A stretch of 64,000 bases of DNA from NCBI GenBank assembly GCA_037951165.1, contig JBBDHG010000412.1, forward strand, positions 1 to 64,000, given 5' to 3'. The position numbers and the translations under genes were made by a program. A model generated the notes under the pieces. That model searched no databases. It saw only the letters and a list, made by a program, of their open reading frames with translations, and was not told where the DNA came from. Below are positions 23,160 through 34,419 of this stretch, in pieces. The DNA is from Lophius americanus. Its lineage: Eukaryota; Chordata; Actinopteri; Lophiiformes; Lophiidae. Position 1 is the first letter of the stretch, and each line of letters opens with the position of its first letter.

Positions 23160-24250
23160 AGGTCCATGCGATCGTTTTTGGGGTAAGCGCGCTCTCCGGC
23201 GGACGCGGCGGCGAAGGACGATCCCGCCCCAAAAATGTCCCCAGAGCCGTAAACTGCACTTTAACCCGATTGTTTGCTCGGCTGACAGCGAACCGCACTG
23301 CGTCTTCATTAAAGTGATGAAGACCTCCCGACTATGAAGGGTATTCTGTTGTTATTAGTGTTATTAGAAGCGGTAAGTCACCCCCGGACGCTCTGTCAGG
23401 ACACAAAGACACTATTTATCGTCTCTTTTCTAATATTGTTCTGTTGGGTCCGTGTCTCCGCGGAGCCGGGAGTAGAACATCTTAAGATCACGATCAATAA
23501 CAGGTTGACATGGGGGGGGGGGCGAAGAAAACGCCCGGGCTTGATTCTCACCCCGTGTTCTGAATCTACAAATTGAACTGTCAGCCGGCTATGAGGCTAA
23601 TATATTAGAAAGAAATTAAATCCACTGGCATTTTTTTTCATTAAAGCCAGACTGGGCCGACCCAGGAGAGCGGGTCGGATGGAAAGTATGACCCAACCCC
23701 CCCGCACCACCACCACCGCCATCTCCACCGCCACCACCACCTCCAGCAGGCGGGCCCCGGGAGGGAGATGATGAACAGGGGGGGGCCGCACAAAGCCAGC
23801 ACTCAGCTTTAATTGGACGGAAGGTGGTTCTACACCGGTTCCATAAATAACCCGACCCAGGGAAAGTGTGTTTGGTCGGGGGGGCTGCACCATTTCGCCG
23901 TGATCTTAAGCACCAGTGAGGCCGATGAAGGCTGTCAGGGGTCTGGGGTAAATATCCCTCAGGCGAACTGATTTGTCCACGGTCGTAAACACGGCATAAA
24001 GAGCCAATATACGGGTCAGCACCGCCAAGATTTACGCCCGCTGCAGGGCAGAAACCTCAATCGTCTGGTTTCCCCTCGTCTTGACGGCCCGGATTTTAGA
24101 TTTGATCGGGGAAGATTGTTCGATATCCCGTAAGATGGGGGGCCTGCTTATCGCTTCGAAGGTTTGTTTACGTGCTGACAGATTCAAAGACAATCAAAGA
24201 TCAGGATCAAGATTAACCTGAGAGAGAAGTTTCATTTGTTAGCAGGTTAG
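23160..24250. other. unassigned non-coding DNA
   Basis: No exon recognised. 23620-23890 (CATTAAAGCCAGACTGGGCC, a CAC/CCG-rich middle, then AAAGCCAGCACTCAGCTTTA) and 23890-24130 are non-repetitive and could be regulatory. A G11 run is at 23512-23522. Confidence 0.3.
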
Positions 24251-24254
24251 GTCG

Positions 24255-24400
24255 CCTCATCCATCGGGCCCGTTTGTTTGTATGTTTGTTTGTTTGTTTG
24301 TGTTTGTTTGTTTGTGGAAAAACCCCAGGATGGATTTGCATGACATTTTACCAAGAGGTAAGTTTCGGGGTATCCTATGGGCGATTAAGCTGTGGTGATG
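24255..24400 (+). repeat. teleost interspersed repeat with GTTT array
   Basis: An array of GTTT units (24268-24315) followed by AAAAACCCCAGGATGGATTT, GCATGACATTTTACC and GGGTATCCTATGGGCGATTA. The layout, a GTTT array and then a phrase like 'GGATTTGCATGAAATTTT', is recalled from common fish repeats, and an inverted relative is at 40420-40600. Confidence 0.5.
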
Positions 24401-24476
24401 TTACGGGTGTCACAGAATTCATGAATAAAATGTGACGTTTGGATTATGGATAAGCTTGGATAATATCAGCCTTTGT

Positions 24477-24700
24477 GCCTTTGATGTTCCTTTGATGTTC
24501 CTTTGGGTGTGGAGCTGGGGACTCAATTTATACAGTTTCTTTAATGTTCCTTTGGAGGCGAGCTGGGGGCTCTGTCCCAATTTTTCCTTTGATGTTCCTT
24601 TGGGGGTGGAGCTAAGGGTTCACTTTCAATAGTTCCTTTGATGTTCCTTTGGGGGTGGAGCCAGGGACTCTGCTTCAATTCTGATTCCTTTGATTCCTTG
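24477..24700. repeat. minisatellite of about 60-bp units
   Basis: Four diverged units, each with TTCCTTTGATGTTCCTTTGG, then GGGTGGAGCTGGGGACTC-like sequence. Unit lengths differ by several bases. The proline-rich minus-strand peptide (PPPKEHQ repeats) is an artefact. Confidence 0.85.
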
Positions 24701-25600
24701 TAAAAGATCACATCTGATCTGAACAGTTGCATCCAAATCTTCATCGGGGATGAAAACGAGGTGCAGAAGAACCAGAACCGCGGACCCTCCTCTCCCACTG
24801 AGAGGCCAGTCCTGATGAAGATGCCAGGGTCCCACCTAGAACAAGCTGCGTGAAACGGCTTTATTCCACATCCCTCTGCTGACGTCTCCTCCAGCTTGAC
24901 ACACGATCGTGTGTCACACTCGTATTTTTCATCGGGAATCTCAGCGGCAGCTGCTTTTCTCGTTGAGGAATGGTTCCGTCGCTGCCTGCTGTAAGCATTA
25001 GACACACGTCCATAAATAAAATCCACATGCTCCTGTGAAATACCGGAGAATCCAGCGCCGTCATCCTTTAAATTAACTGACTTTTGGCCATACTCCCGCA
25101 ATTCATCTTCCTCAGGTTCGCCCTTGGAAAAGCCTCGGCTTGTCCCTTTGTGCGGGAGAATGTTCCGGACACAAGGCGTGGAACATAAAACTCCATCATC
25201 ATCAAGCTCTGCCGGCTTCTTTTTTTTTTTTGCTCCATTCTGGCCCTAATTGCCTTTTTCTCCTTGTGTATGTATGAGACCGAGACGCAGTGTCCATCAA
25301 TAACCTGAGTGAAGGAGGGGACCCCTCGTCAGGGGCGAGCCATCCGTCACCCGGGCACCTAGAGGGGCCGCAGACTCGTGCTGACTTAAAAGGCAAAATC
25401 GTTAAGATGTTAGAGAAACAAATGTCGGCTGAGTTTTGGCTGTGAATCACCTCCTTCAAGGTGATGAACGCCGCCGCCGCCGCCGCCGCAAGGCCCCGCC
25501 TCGTGTTCCGCTAAACGATCCGATGGGGGCATCGCTTAAGAGCTGGGTTTATCCTCGTGTCACCCTTCGAATCCCCTCAGCTATACTGTCGAGAATCGTT
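24700..25600. other. unassigned DNA with a 186-codon minus-strand frame and a 20-bp palindrome
   Basis: A minus-strand frame (25101 to 24541) covers unique DNA before entering the minisatellite. Its first 90 residues are not low complexity (for example GISQEHVDFIYGRVSNAYS) but match no family I know, and the tail is minisatellite. A perfect palindrome TGACACACGATCGTGTGTCA lies at 24897-24916. The GCC/GCG run at 25469-25490 is a short triplet repeat. Confidence 0.3.
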
Positions 25601-25602
25601 GA

Positions 25603-25640
25603 CAAATTAAAGGAGCAGTTCGCCCCAAAAGTGTAAAGAT
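25603..25640. repeat. fragment of teleost 'AAAGGAGCAGTTC' repeat
   Basis: ATTAAAGGAGCAGTTCGCCC with CAAAAGTG, the same start as the longer copy at 59775-59892. Confidence 0.45.
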
Positions 25641-25763
25641 TCGGTCACGCCCCTTTATCCTGAAAGTCAGATGATGTTCACAAACCAGTTCTGTAACAGT
25701 TCAACCCTTAATGAAGCGTCCTCCTAAGAAACTAAGGATGGAAACGTGCGTAAAGGATATCAG

Positions 25764-26239
25764 ACACCGATCAGCCATAACATTAAAACCACCAGCCTTA
25801 TATTCGGCAGTTCCGCCTTTTGCGACCAGAAGAATCTGTTCTGATCAGCTTTTCTTTTTTTTTTTGTCCATAAATCTGTGTTTGTACGTTTGAACACAGA
25901 CGCGGGGGTCTCCATATCCTGATTGTGTTGACAAATTAACTACCGTGGGCCATAATATTAAATTGCCAAAAAGTGGTGAGATAATTGTATATTTTTTGCA
26001 TAGTTGAACGTTGACCAGCTGTCACTCCTTCAACCACTTTGGTAAGTACCAACCACTGCAGTTCTGGCCCACTCAAGTAACCAACCACAATTTAGTCCAA
26101 CTTAAAGTCTCTCGGATTCTTCTAACTGAACATTTTTGCTGCTGCACATTAATTTCAGGGGGGAAAAAGTGAATTTTCTGTCTTTTTGTGTCCCATCGAC
26201 TGTGTCCCAGTGGTCATAAAGATATGGCTTATCGGTTCA
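25764..26239 (-). mobile_element. internally deleted Tc1-like transposon (family 1), minus strand
   Basis: One end reads ACACCGATCAGCCATAACAT with TAAAACCACC (25764-25793); the other reads CCAGTGGTCATAAAGATATG with GCTTATCGGTTCA (26207-26239). These are inverted relative to each other. Between them CCTTATATTCGGCAG...CCTTTTGCGACCAGAAG is the 3' flank. AGCTGTCACTCCTTCAACCA and GTACCAACCACTGCAGTTCT are the antisense N-terminal transposase. The middle is missing, giving a 476-bp non-autonomous remnant of the same design as 7361-7934. Confidence 0.75.
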
Positions 26240-26244
26240 CAGCT

Positions 26245-27110
26245 CGTACGGTGGAAAACAAGGTTTAAGAGGCCCAAGATCCCAATTAAATATGAAAATC
26301 AATCATTTACACCAAGGACATTAAGTTGGATACGGCCGTTTGGGGAACCGTGAATTCTGGTACAGATAGACGAGACTAGTATGAAAGTAATATAAATACT
26401 CATAAAACAGTATAAAAGAACTGTATAATGAAACGTTGACTGGCTGGTACTGTAGGAAAGCGTAATAGAGCAAGTCGCAATATAATAATAATAATCTGGT
26501 CAAAAAAAAAAAAAAGGTTTTTAACTTTTTTTTACTTCAAAACAATTTTTTTACCAAGCCCCGCCTCTTTTTACACAATGGGAGTAAGTTTTTGGTATTT
26601 AACATCCGTGACAGCGGTGGAGATAGTAAACGAAGTGAATCCGATATGCGTATGTGGGTCTGCAGCTTTATTAAGAAGTATTACTGTATGCTGACGATGT
26701 ACAACGGGCAGAAATCAAAAGTCTAGCCATGGAGACGTGGAGATGATCCGTCATATTTCAGAACTTCCTGGATATTATGCAAGAAAACGTCAAAGATTAG
26801 ATGCCAAAGCTGCTGTGTTATACAGCAGAGTCGCTTTTGTGACGGAATGCCGGCTCATCCACCTTCATTTTGTTCCGTACAAACAATCAAAAGGATTTAT
26901 TTTGGGATTTTCGAACAGTGTCTGTTTGGAAAAAAAGGGTTTTTAGCGGAAGATGAAGAGACGCTTCTCTTCTCGTCATCTTCAAATCCAAAGCCTTAAA
27001 TGCTGCAACCAGACGCTTAATCATTTATTTTTTTTGGAAGGGGTTTGATCTGCGATCCTGGGAGTTACACGCATAAATTAAAATACCACCTAAGAACACA
27101 CAACTGTCTC
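26245..27110. other. unassigned non-coding DNA
   Basis: Nothing recognised apart from a faint family A-like patch near 26565 (CTTTTTACACAATGGGAGTA). Confidence 0.35.

Positions 27111-27112
<2 letters not shown>

Positions 27113-27177
<65 letters not shown>
27113..27177. repeat. CA microsatellite
   Basis: About 32 units. Confidence 0.95.
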
Positions 27178-27180
<3 letters not shown>

Positions 27181-27358
27181 CCAAGGTCAGTGGAGGTTCT
27201 GGTGAGACGTTGATGAATGGATGTGAAGGGTGTCATCCTGGACAAACACAGTCTGGGCCCACATGCTGCTACATCCTGAATAATACGCCTGTTCCACCAG
27301 CAGCTGAGGTCTTAGCGTCTCTCACATCCTCTCCATTTTCTCCCTGTCTCTCCAAACA

Positions 27359-27401
27359 CCCCCCCCCCCCCCCCCCCCCCACCACCACCACCACCACCAC
27401 C
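27359..27401. repeat. C22 run joined to ACC microsatellite
   Basis: Twenty-two C followed by seven ACC units, a strand-asymmetric tract able to form G-quadruplex or i-motif structure. Confidence 0.95.
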
Positions 27402-28550
27402 CCCCCAACCCTACATGCAGCATTCATGTTTCATCCTTGTGCACAGAAAGCGTAGAAAAATAACCCACGCCTCCGCAGACGCGATACACGAGCTTCTGAG
27501 CGCTGGATCTGATACGTGACACCAAGAACACACACTTCCTGTCAGGTGATGTGCATGTTTTTGGTGGAACGGCGCCGAGAAAAAACGTCTCCCTCCGCCC
27601 CCTAATCTCATCCGGGTGATGCGACGGAGCGGCGATATGATGGATCGGGCGTCCGTGTCCAAAAGGACGCCAGCGGACTTTAAATTCATCGCTAACCTGA
27701 AGGACAAAGACAACAGGAGCCGCCGAGAAACAAACTCAAGCAAAAGGTTTCGCTACTAAACCGTCTGTGATACAATTTGGTATAATTATAATAATAATTA
27801 TAATAATAATAATAATATTAAAGTGAGTTAAAACCAAAGTCTTTCAACTTTTCCATCTATTTAAGCCCTGAAAGGCCCCTTTACCCCCTGCGTTGTACAC
27901 GCTAGCCCTCCGCTGATTTTAACTCCTCAAATTAAATGTTGATTCAAGTTTGAAAAATAGGGTTTTTTTTGTACAAAAACAAAAAGATAAAAAAAATCCC
28001 TCCATGAGATTTTGGGTTGATTTTGAACCCGGACCCTTCGTCTCGTGAGGAAAAACCTCGGACCCGCTCCACCGTCGATGCTGCCCACTCTTCGTTTGAG
28101 TTCATCAGTGAGTTAATATCTCTGTCAATGACCAGACGATCCATCAAACACACACAGGAAGTGACGACGCCACTTCCTTCAAAGGCTGCGTTCGAGGACA
28201 GAAACCAAAAGTTGTCGTCTTATTTTCACATCTCCTCCAAATGCGGCTCATTTGTCCCGGACCACCGAGGATCCACTGCACCCCCCCGCCATAACGGACA
28301 TTTTTCTCATTTTCCCCGAATACTAGAGCACCCAGGCAATTTTTAAAGCTTCCGTCTCCGTTTCTTTCACCGCCGCTGCAACATTTTCTGTTATATAACG
28401 TCATCATTTCTGGATTCATCCAGAATTTAGTGCACACTATGGAAAAGACGGTTTTTTGGAGCATAAATTCCAACCCGTTGGTTCTTTTTAGTCTGAATTT
28501 ACGTCACATGAGCTGCCTGAAGGAGATTTGACTTATGTGTGTCGTTTTAA
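27402..28550. other. unassigned non-coding DNA; short family A end
   Basis: 27780-27825 is AAT-rich. At 27885-27950 CCCCCTGCGTTGTACACGCT, then CTCCTCAAATTAAATGTTGA, matches the terminal part of family A (minus orientation). The rest is unrecognised. Confidence 0.4.
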
Positions 28551-28554
28551 GAAG

Positions 28555-28957
28555 ACACTTATTTTCCCGGCGTTTGTCCGATTATGATCATGTGACTCTA
28601 CAACCGGAGTTTTATCTGGCGTATTTAACATTTCACTATAATAGCTCATATTTTACTCACTAGGTGGAGCTTTTTCACCAAAAACTGTTTCACGGCCATA
28701 ACTTCCCAACCATAAGTCCAATTTAATCCACTTTTCTTTTCTTTTTCATCTGAATTGACAGGAGGTAATCTTCATTATTGAGTCACTGTGGGATCTGACC
28801 CTAGAGCAGACCGCCGACTTCATAGAAACATTTAGTTTGAGTCAAAATGGACCGTTTCAGATAATTAAGGAGTCAATTCAATCGGGTGCTTGTACAACAC
28901 AGGGGATTGGGGACTTTCAGGGGATATTCCCTTGCTGTCGGGGAAGGGAATATCCCC
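28555..28957 (+). repeat. family A interspersed repeat, plus strand
   Basis: AATAGCTCATATTTTACTCA, CTAGGTGGAGCTTTTTCACC, CACGGCCATAACTTCCCAAC and the terminal block TGCTTGTACAACACAGGGGA, then TTGGGGACTTTCAGG. The last 38 bp (28920-28957) form a hairpin with perfect 14-bp arms (GGGGATATTCCCTT and its complement) and a 10-nt loop. Confidence 0.75.
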
Positions 28958-28959
28958 AA

Positions 28960-29220
28960 ATATTCCACAAAGTTCTGGTGACTTTAAAAAGCTGTAGGTG
29001 TGAACTGTTGACCCGTCCAGGATTAACCCCGCCTCCTGCCTAAAGTCAGCAGGTTTAGGCTCCATGACCCGAAACCCAGGAAACGCATGTTCAGAAAACG
29101 ATTGGATGATTGGAACGACTTCCTGTTATGTCCGTCTTGAGCCGGACCGGACTAATGTGACCCGTTCTGGAGATTTTGTTGTCAACTACTGCTGAGGGTC
29201 TTTGGGGGTCCGCTGCAGAC

Positions 29221-29264
<44 letters not shown>

Positions 29265-29680
29265 GAGAGAGATGAAAAGAAAAGGTGGTCGCAAATTACA
29301 CCAAGACTTGGGGGGTAGAAGAAGGAGAAGTTGCCTTGGGAAAAAGAGGACGAGGGGAGGTAGGGAATGAGGAAGGAGAGAAGCGAAGGGGGGGGGGGGG
29401 GCATTGGGTAGGGGGGGCGTAGTTTCCATACAGTACAGCAAGTCGGGGAGATATATGAAGGCTTGTCACTTTGCTAAGGTTGAGGTATGGTCTCTATTGG
29501 TCCAGACACTGACCTCCAGCGCCGGGCTGAAAACATTTCCAGATGTCTGCCAACAGCGTTACCGAAGCCGCCTCCATGTACAGCTCGCGGTGTGGGGGGG
29601 GTCCGGGGTCAGGGGGAGGGAGAGGAATGAATTTGGCTTGCAAATCAAGTGACGAGCGTCTACATAAAAGCCTCACACAG
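28960..29680. other. unassigned DNA with GA microsatellite and G14 run
   Basis: GA units at 29223-29260 and G14 at 29388-29401. Minus-strand frames across it are low complexity. No gene seen. Confidence 0.6.
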
Positions 29681-29967
29681 AGCCGGAGAGAGGGAGCCGG
29701 AGAGAGGGAGCGGGAGAGAGGGAGCCGGAGAGAGGCAGCCGGAGAGAGGGAGCAGGAGAGAGGGAGCAGGAGAGAGGGAGCCGGAGAGAGGAAGCAGGAG
29801 AGAGGGAGCAGGAGAGAGGGAGCAGGAGAGAGGGAGCAGGAGAGAGGGAGCAGGAGAGAGGGAGCAGGAGAGAGGGAGCCGGAGAGAGGAAGCAGGAGAG
29901 AGGGAGCAGGAGAGAGGGAGCAGGAGAGAGGGAGCAGGAGAGAGGGAGCAGGAGAGAGGGAGCCGGC
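29681..29967. repeat. 14-bp minisatellite
   Basis: About 20 copies of GCAGGAGAGAGGGA or GCCGGAGAGAGGGA. The GCC variant sits mostly at the left and the GCA variant mostly at the right, with isolated GCC units at 29780, 29878 and the right end. Because 14 is not a multiple of three and the unit has no stop on either strand, five overlapping open frames arise, none of them a gene. Confidence 0.97.
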
Positions 29968-31080
29968 TGAGGCTGATGTGAAGAAGCGAGTGAAAAATGG
30001 AGAGGGAGACATTAAAGCGCTTTAGATTTCTGTCCTTCTCTTCTTCCTGCCGAGAAGCGAATCTCCGGCGTTCATTTATTTCTGCCTCCCCGGCGCGTCC
30101 GCTCGCCGAGCGTCCAGCATCCATCACGCCGTTTCATTTTTTAATGTTCCTTTTCTGTACCGCCGTTTTTTCTGCGTTTGAGTTCGTCGTTACTGCTGAT
30201 AAATAGGCGAGGGGCCATTGTCTGCGCCACGGCGACATCGGGGGGGGGGGGGGCGATACGCCGGGGGGTCTGAATTATGAGAGGATCTGAATTTAGTCGG
30301 GGAAACGTTTTTCTTTAAATGGAATCTGAAAGTTGGAGCTCGGGGGAGGAGGAGGAACGGCGCCTGAGCTTTAGCGAGAAAGAAAAATAAACGCCGCCGG
30401 AACAACTGGGCTGAAAGAGGAAAACATTTGAGGTTCTGGATTTCATAGCGGGTGTTTTTTGCGTCATCCGTCACTTGCACATAATTTATCGTCTTAGCCG
30501 TAATTCTTCGCGTAGTTTTCGAAAAAAAAAAACCTCCCGATGGACGAGGCTCTTCACCGATTCCCCCCCCCATTAGTCTTCCTCAGATTCCTCAGAGGAG
30601 GCCGAAGAAAAATCACAGCGTCTCTTGCAGCAACTTTGTGTCAGATCGTTGAATGATTTCAGGCTAATCCCCGGGTTCCGTCTTCACGAGGTCCGCTGCA
30701 GACCTCCCGATCCGATCCGGGCCTTCAGTTCTGAGGAATGTCTGAGAGCCTCGGCGCTGTTTGTCGTTCCGTCTCACTTCCACCTGTGGGACGTCTCCAC
30801 CCGTGTGACTGCGGCGCCACGGGAATCCAAAGAGGAGGGAGAAACTTTTCACTGGGTCAGATAGAAAAAATAAAACCAGCAGGATTTTTTTATATATTTT
30901 TTTTTTTTTAATTAAGAAAATAAAATGTATACACAAAACAACAAAAGTTTATAAATAAATATATACATAAAAAAATAAAAATAAAACGAATCAATAAGAA
31001 AATTTGAATAAATAAAATATAAATACAAAAAAAAAAAATACACAGAAAAAAAATCTATATATATATTTATTAAGAGGCAA
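29968..31080. other. unassigned non-coding DNA
   Basis: G14 at 30240-30253. 30870-31080 is AT-rich. 30600-30860 is mixed DNA whose frame (30625-30864) has no domain. Confidence 0.35.
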
Positions 31081-31094
31081 TATATTTAATTTAT

Positions 31095-31350
31095 CTAGAC
31101 CGATTATACCCATTTATACCGGGCTTTGGACCGGCACCACATGTGGCTGGGTAAGGCCTGTAGAGCTGAGGACCTTGCCGAAGGGTCCACACTGAAATTC
31201 TGCCACGCCCACTTTTAGCTTATCCTTATGGTGGCGGGGTGGAGCCTAATCCAGCCTGCAGGTGACATCGGGCAAAACCCGGTTAACACCTGATGCCAGT
31301 TCACCATAAAACCCAAAACTACGCACACTTTCGCAACTACGGGCAATTTA
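31095..31350 (+). repeat. teleost interspersed repeat (GGAGCC...CAGC type)
   Basis: GGGGTGGAGCCTAATCCAGC, CTGCAGGTGACATCGGGCAA, AACCCGGTTAACACC, CCAGTTCACCATAAA and ACTACGGGCAATTTAAC follow the order of a common fish repeat as recalled (a phrase like 'GGAGCCTATCCCAGCTGACA' and later 'GGGCAATTTAGAG'). The upstream ACCTTGCCGAAGGGTCCACA probably belongs to the same insertion. Confidence 0.65.
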
Positions 31351-31735
31351 ACAATTACAATTACAACAAAAACAACAAACAGGAAGTAAGAAATGAGACA
31401 AATTGTCAGATTTCATGATATTTTCATGTAGTAGTCTTTTCCAATATATGCAAATATATTTCGTTAGAATAGTACGTCTGTACTTCTGCGTACTTCCTGT
31501 CAATGATGAGGTCTAAGGTTCTCTTAGACCTCTTAGAAAACGGAGTGAAAAGCGACTTTTATCGCCGTGGGACACGCCCATAACGCCGGGCTCAGCCGAG
31601 CAGCATCGTCGGTGACACCTCACGACCTCCACGCAAACCTTTTGACCTTTCATCATCAGGAAAACAATTCCAAAGCCAGTCGACTAAAACCACAGGATGA
31701 TTTATTTGGCCTGGTCCCTCAGGCTGAACCGGCTC

Positions 31736-31800
31736 ATTTTTACCTGGACGGCGTCCATTTTTACCTGGACCGCGTCCATTTTTACCTGGACCGCGTCCAT
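31736..31800. repeat. 21-bp tandem repeat, three copies
   Basis: TTTTTACCTGGACCGCGTCC plus A, three units. As 21 is a multiple of three, the plus frame repeats a 7-residue unit (FYLDRVH), inside a frame without other support. Confidence 0.9.
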
Positions 31801-31804
31801 ACCT

Positions 31805-32255
31805 GCATCCAACTGGTCTAGAATGATTATATTTTCCCCTCGGATGTTCTTTGTCTTTCTTTTCTGCATAACTGTTACAGTTAAATGCCGTAAAAAAAAA
31901 AAAAAAAGAGATAAAAGTAAGAAGCGCTCCAGTCGTGAATGCATGATGTCATCCGTGAATACTGGACACGTGGGTTTTTGGTTCTGGAGGTTACAGAAAT
32001 GGACTGAGGACTATTCTCAGGGGATTCTGCAATCCCTTCTCCTGCCAACATTCATATTTCATGCACTTTCTTTTGGATTTCAAGCGTGGGATCAATGTTT
32101 ACGAGAAAATATGAGCTTAACCGAAACAATAAAGTTATGAAATGGAAAAAGCTCGCTCCGTATATCTGATGGGACCGGCCCAGCTTTCATGACCCACTTC
32201 TAGGATTCCTTGTTTGGATAAATAAACTAGGCACGTACTGTCATCCCAGACAACA
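31805..32255. other. unassigned non-coding DNA
   Basis: An A15 run at 31894-31908 and an AATAAA at 32128, without an associated element or gene. Confidence 0.35.
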
Positions 32256-32261
32256 AGAGAG

Positions 32262-32705
32262 TATCCCCTAAAAATCCCCAAATCCCCTGCGTTGTACAAG
32301 CAAACCCCCCTGATTGATCAGTCCGTTTTTACTTACGTTAATATCATGCAATGTCGTAAAAATGTGAATTATTTTAGTAAATAAAATAACGGCATTCCTT
32401 CTGTTTGGATGTGAATGAATTATTAAAGTATAATGTGACAAACGCAAATTAGATCTCCGTAATACGAAAAAAGTGTGTTTTTAGTAAAAAAGATCCCCCT
32501 AGTGGGTAAAATATGAACTACTGGAGTAAAACATGCCTTATGAATATCTGTGAATCGATTCAAAAACACCAAATGTGGATTAAATCGGACCAAATGTTTT
32601 TTTCTAAATTTAGCCGATCGCAGATTTCTGCCCCCGAGTGGAGAAAATATGCAACTTACCTTTCCAGAAATCATTCCAGTTCCTCTTCCTCTCCCGTCTA
32701 TGGGG
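32262..32705 (-). repeat. family A interspersed repeat, minus strand
   Basis: CCCCAAATCCCCTGCGTTGT with ACAAGCAAACC, GATCCCCCTAGTGGGTAAAA, TATGAACTACTGGAGTAAAA, TCGGACCAAATGTTTTTTTC, TGCCCCCGAGTGGAGAAAAT and CATTCCAGTTCCTCTTCC, in the standard order. Confidence 0.8.
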
Positions 32706-32709
32706 ATAT

Positions 32710-33650
32710 AAAGTGTGAAAATGATCCACAATACTATAAAATACTATAGATAACATGATAAATAATGCTATGAAACAATGAAAATAAGGTAGTTTTAGAT
32801 AATTACGATCAGAAATGTTTCATTTTTTTTTAAAAAGAAAAAAAAAATTCGATGAAAGTGGAAAATTACTTTATTTATAATATTGTCCGCCGGTTCCGAC
32901 GATTCCATAATATCCCCAACTATTCTGAAATATAAAAATGCATTGAAGTGTAAAAAAAAAAGATCCGTTTAGTAATTAAGATTAATTAAGTTGAAGCAGT
33001 CGTGGTCGTATGACTATATATGGTAATATATGTGTGCTGTCACCTGCAGCAGAGCCCCGCCCCCTCTTCACGCTGGCCTCAAGTTATACAAAGCCAGCTT
33101 CATCATCCTCCCCACATGGAGATCCGACCTTTGCTGAGCTCACAAACTGCCGAGCAAAGCAATAATTCGGCTCAAAATCTCCCTCCAGCGATATGGAGGG
33201 TGATCAGGAAATTAAAATTTCAGCCGGGAAAAACGAGATAGCAGGTCCTATCTCCTGTAGCTACACTGACATTTTGGGTATTTCCCCTTCCAGCCCAGTC
33301 GAATGTTGAGTTTTAATCACAGCGATTAGCTCCGCTGATAAATGCGGCCAGGTTAAACGTTGGCCGCCTTATCTTTCTCCGCCTGTCACGCAAAATTCCG
33401 AGACTGAGACCTTTTGAAATGTTATGGTTGGGTCATATGACGAGGCTGTTTTGTTCGTTGTATGACCTGGGTGGCGTTCAATCCCCTTCGTTGCCACAGC
33501 TAACAAGAAGCTGATTTATATAATAAATCATTTTTTACTCGCTTCTCCTTGGAAAATACGCATCAAAGACTAGAATAAACGTCAAATTAAAAATAAAAAG
33601 ACTCGTGAAAAGTATTTCCACAGGATTAAATGTTTTTGGTTTTTTGTCAA
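32710..33650. other. AT-rich then unique-looking non-coding DNA
   Basis: 32710-33000 is AT-rich with no motif. 33040-33420 is mixed, non-repetitive and without a supported exon; it could be regulatory. Confidence 0.3.
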
Positions 33651-33699
33651 TGTTATCCAATTATGTTGTTCTAACTTAATCTACTTGGGTGGGGTTGAT

Positions 33700-34400
33700 A
33701 TAATCTATAATTGATTAAATTGAGGTATTTTGATTAGGCCCAATTTAATTAATTTGAGTTGATTCAACTAAGTTTACTTTGGTTAGTTTCTTGGATTAGG
33801 TCCAACTCGATTAAATGAGGTTGATTCAAGTTAATTTCTTGGATTAGACAGAATTTCATTAATTAGAGTTATTTGATTTAGTTACTTGTATTGGACGCAA
33901 CTTAATTCATTAGAGTTGATTCAATTTAGTTTACTTTGGTTAATTACTTGGATTAGGTCCAACTCGATTATATAAGGTTGATCCAAGTTTGGTTTTTTGG
34001 ATTAAAAACAATTTAATTAAAGACGGTTGATTTAATGTGGTCACTTTGATTAATAAAAATGTATTAATTAGAGTTATTTGATTCAGTTAGTTGTATTGGA
34101 CACAATTTAATTACTTATAGTTGATTCAACTTAGTTTAATTTAGTTTGTTACCTGGATTAAGTCCAACTTGATTCTATAAGGTTGATTCAAGTTCATTTC
34201 TTGGATTAGACAAAACATAATTAAAGACGGTTGATTTAATTTAGTTACTTTGATTAGACAAAATGTAATTAATTAGAGTTGATTTGATTTAGTTACTTGT
34301 ATTGGACACAACTTAATTCATTAGAGTTGATTCAACTTCGTTTACTTTGTTTATTTGCTTGGATTAGGTTTAACGTTTTGTTTTTTTATGATAAGGCTGA
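33700..34400. repeat. AT-rich higher-order tandem repeat, about 205-bp period
   Basis: AATTAGAGTT recurs at 33861, 34066 and 34271, exactly 205 bp apart. GGATTAGGTCCAACTC-type phrases recur at 33793, 33950, 34155 and 34361 (157, 205 and 206 bp apart). Each 205-bp unit is made of about four related 50-bp subunits (TTGATTCAACTTAGTTTACT-like, then TTGGATTAG). The first unit lacks about one subunit. Confidence 0.85.
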
Positions 34401-34419
34401 TTGAAGTTAGTTTCTTGGA

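Noticed and set aside
29494..30127. Long open frames on both strands (up to 172 codons)
   Set aside because: They translate a 14-bp stop-free tandem unit in several phases.
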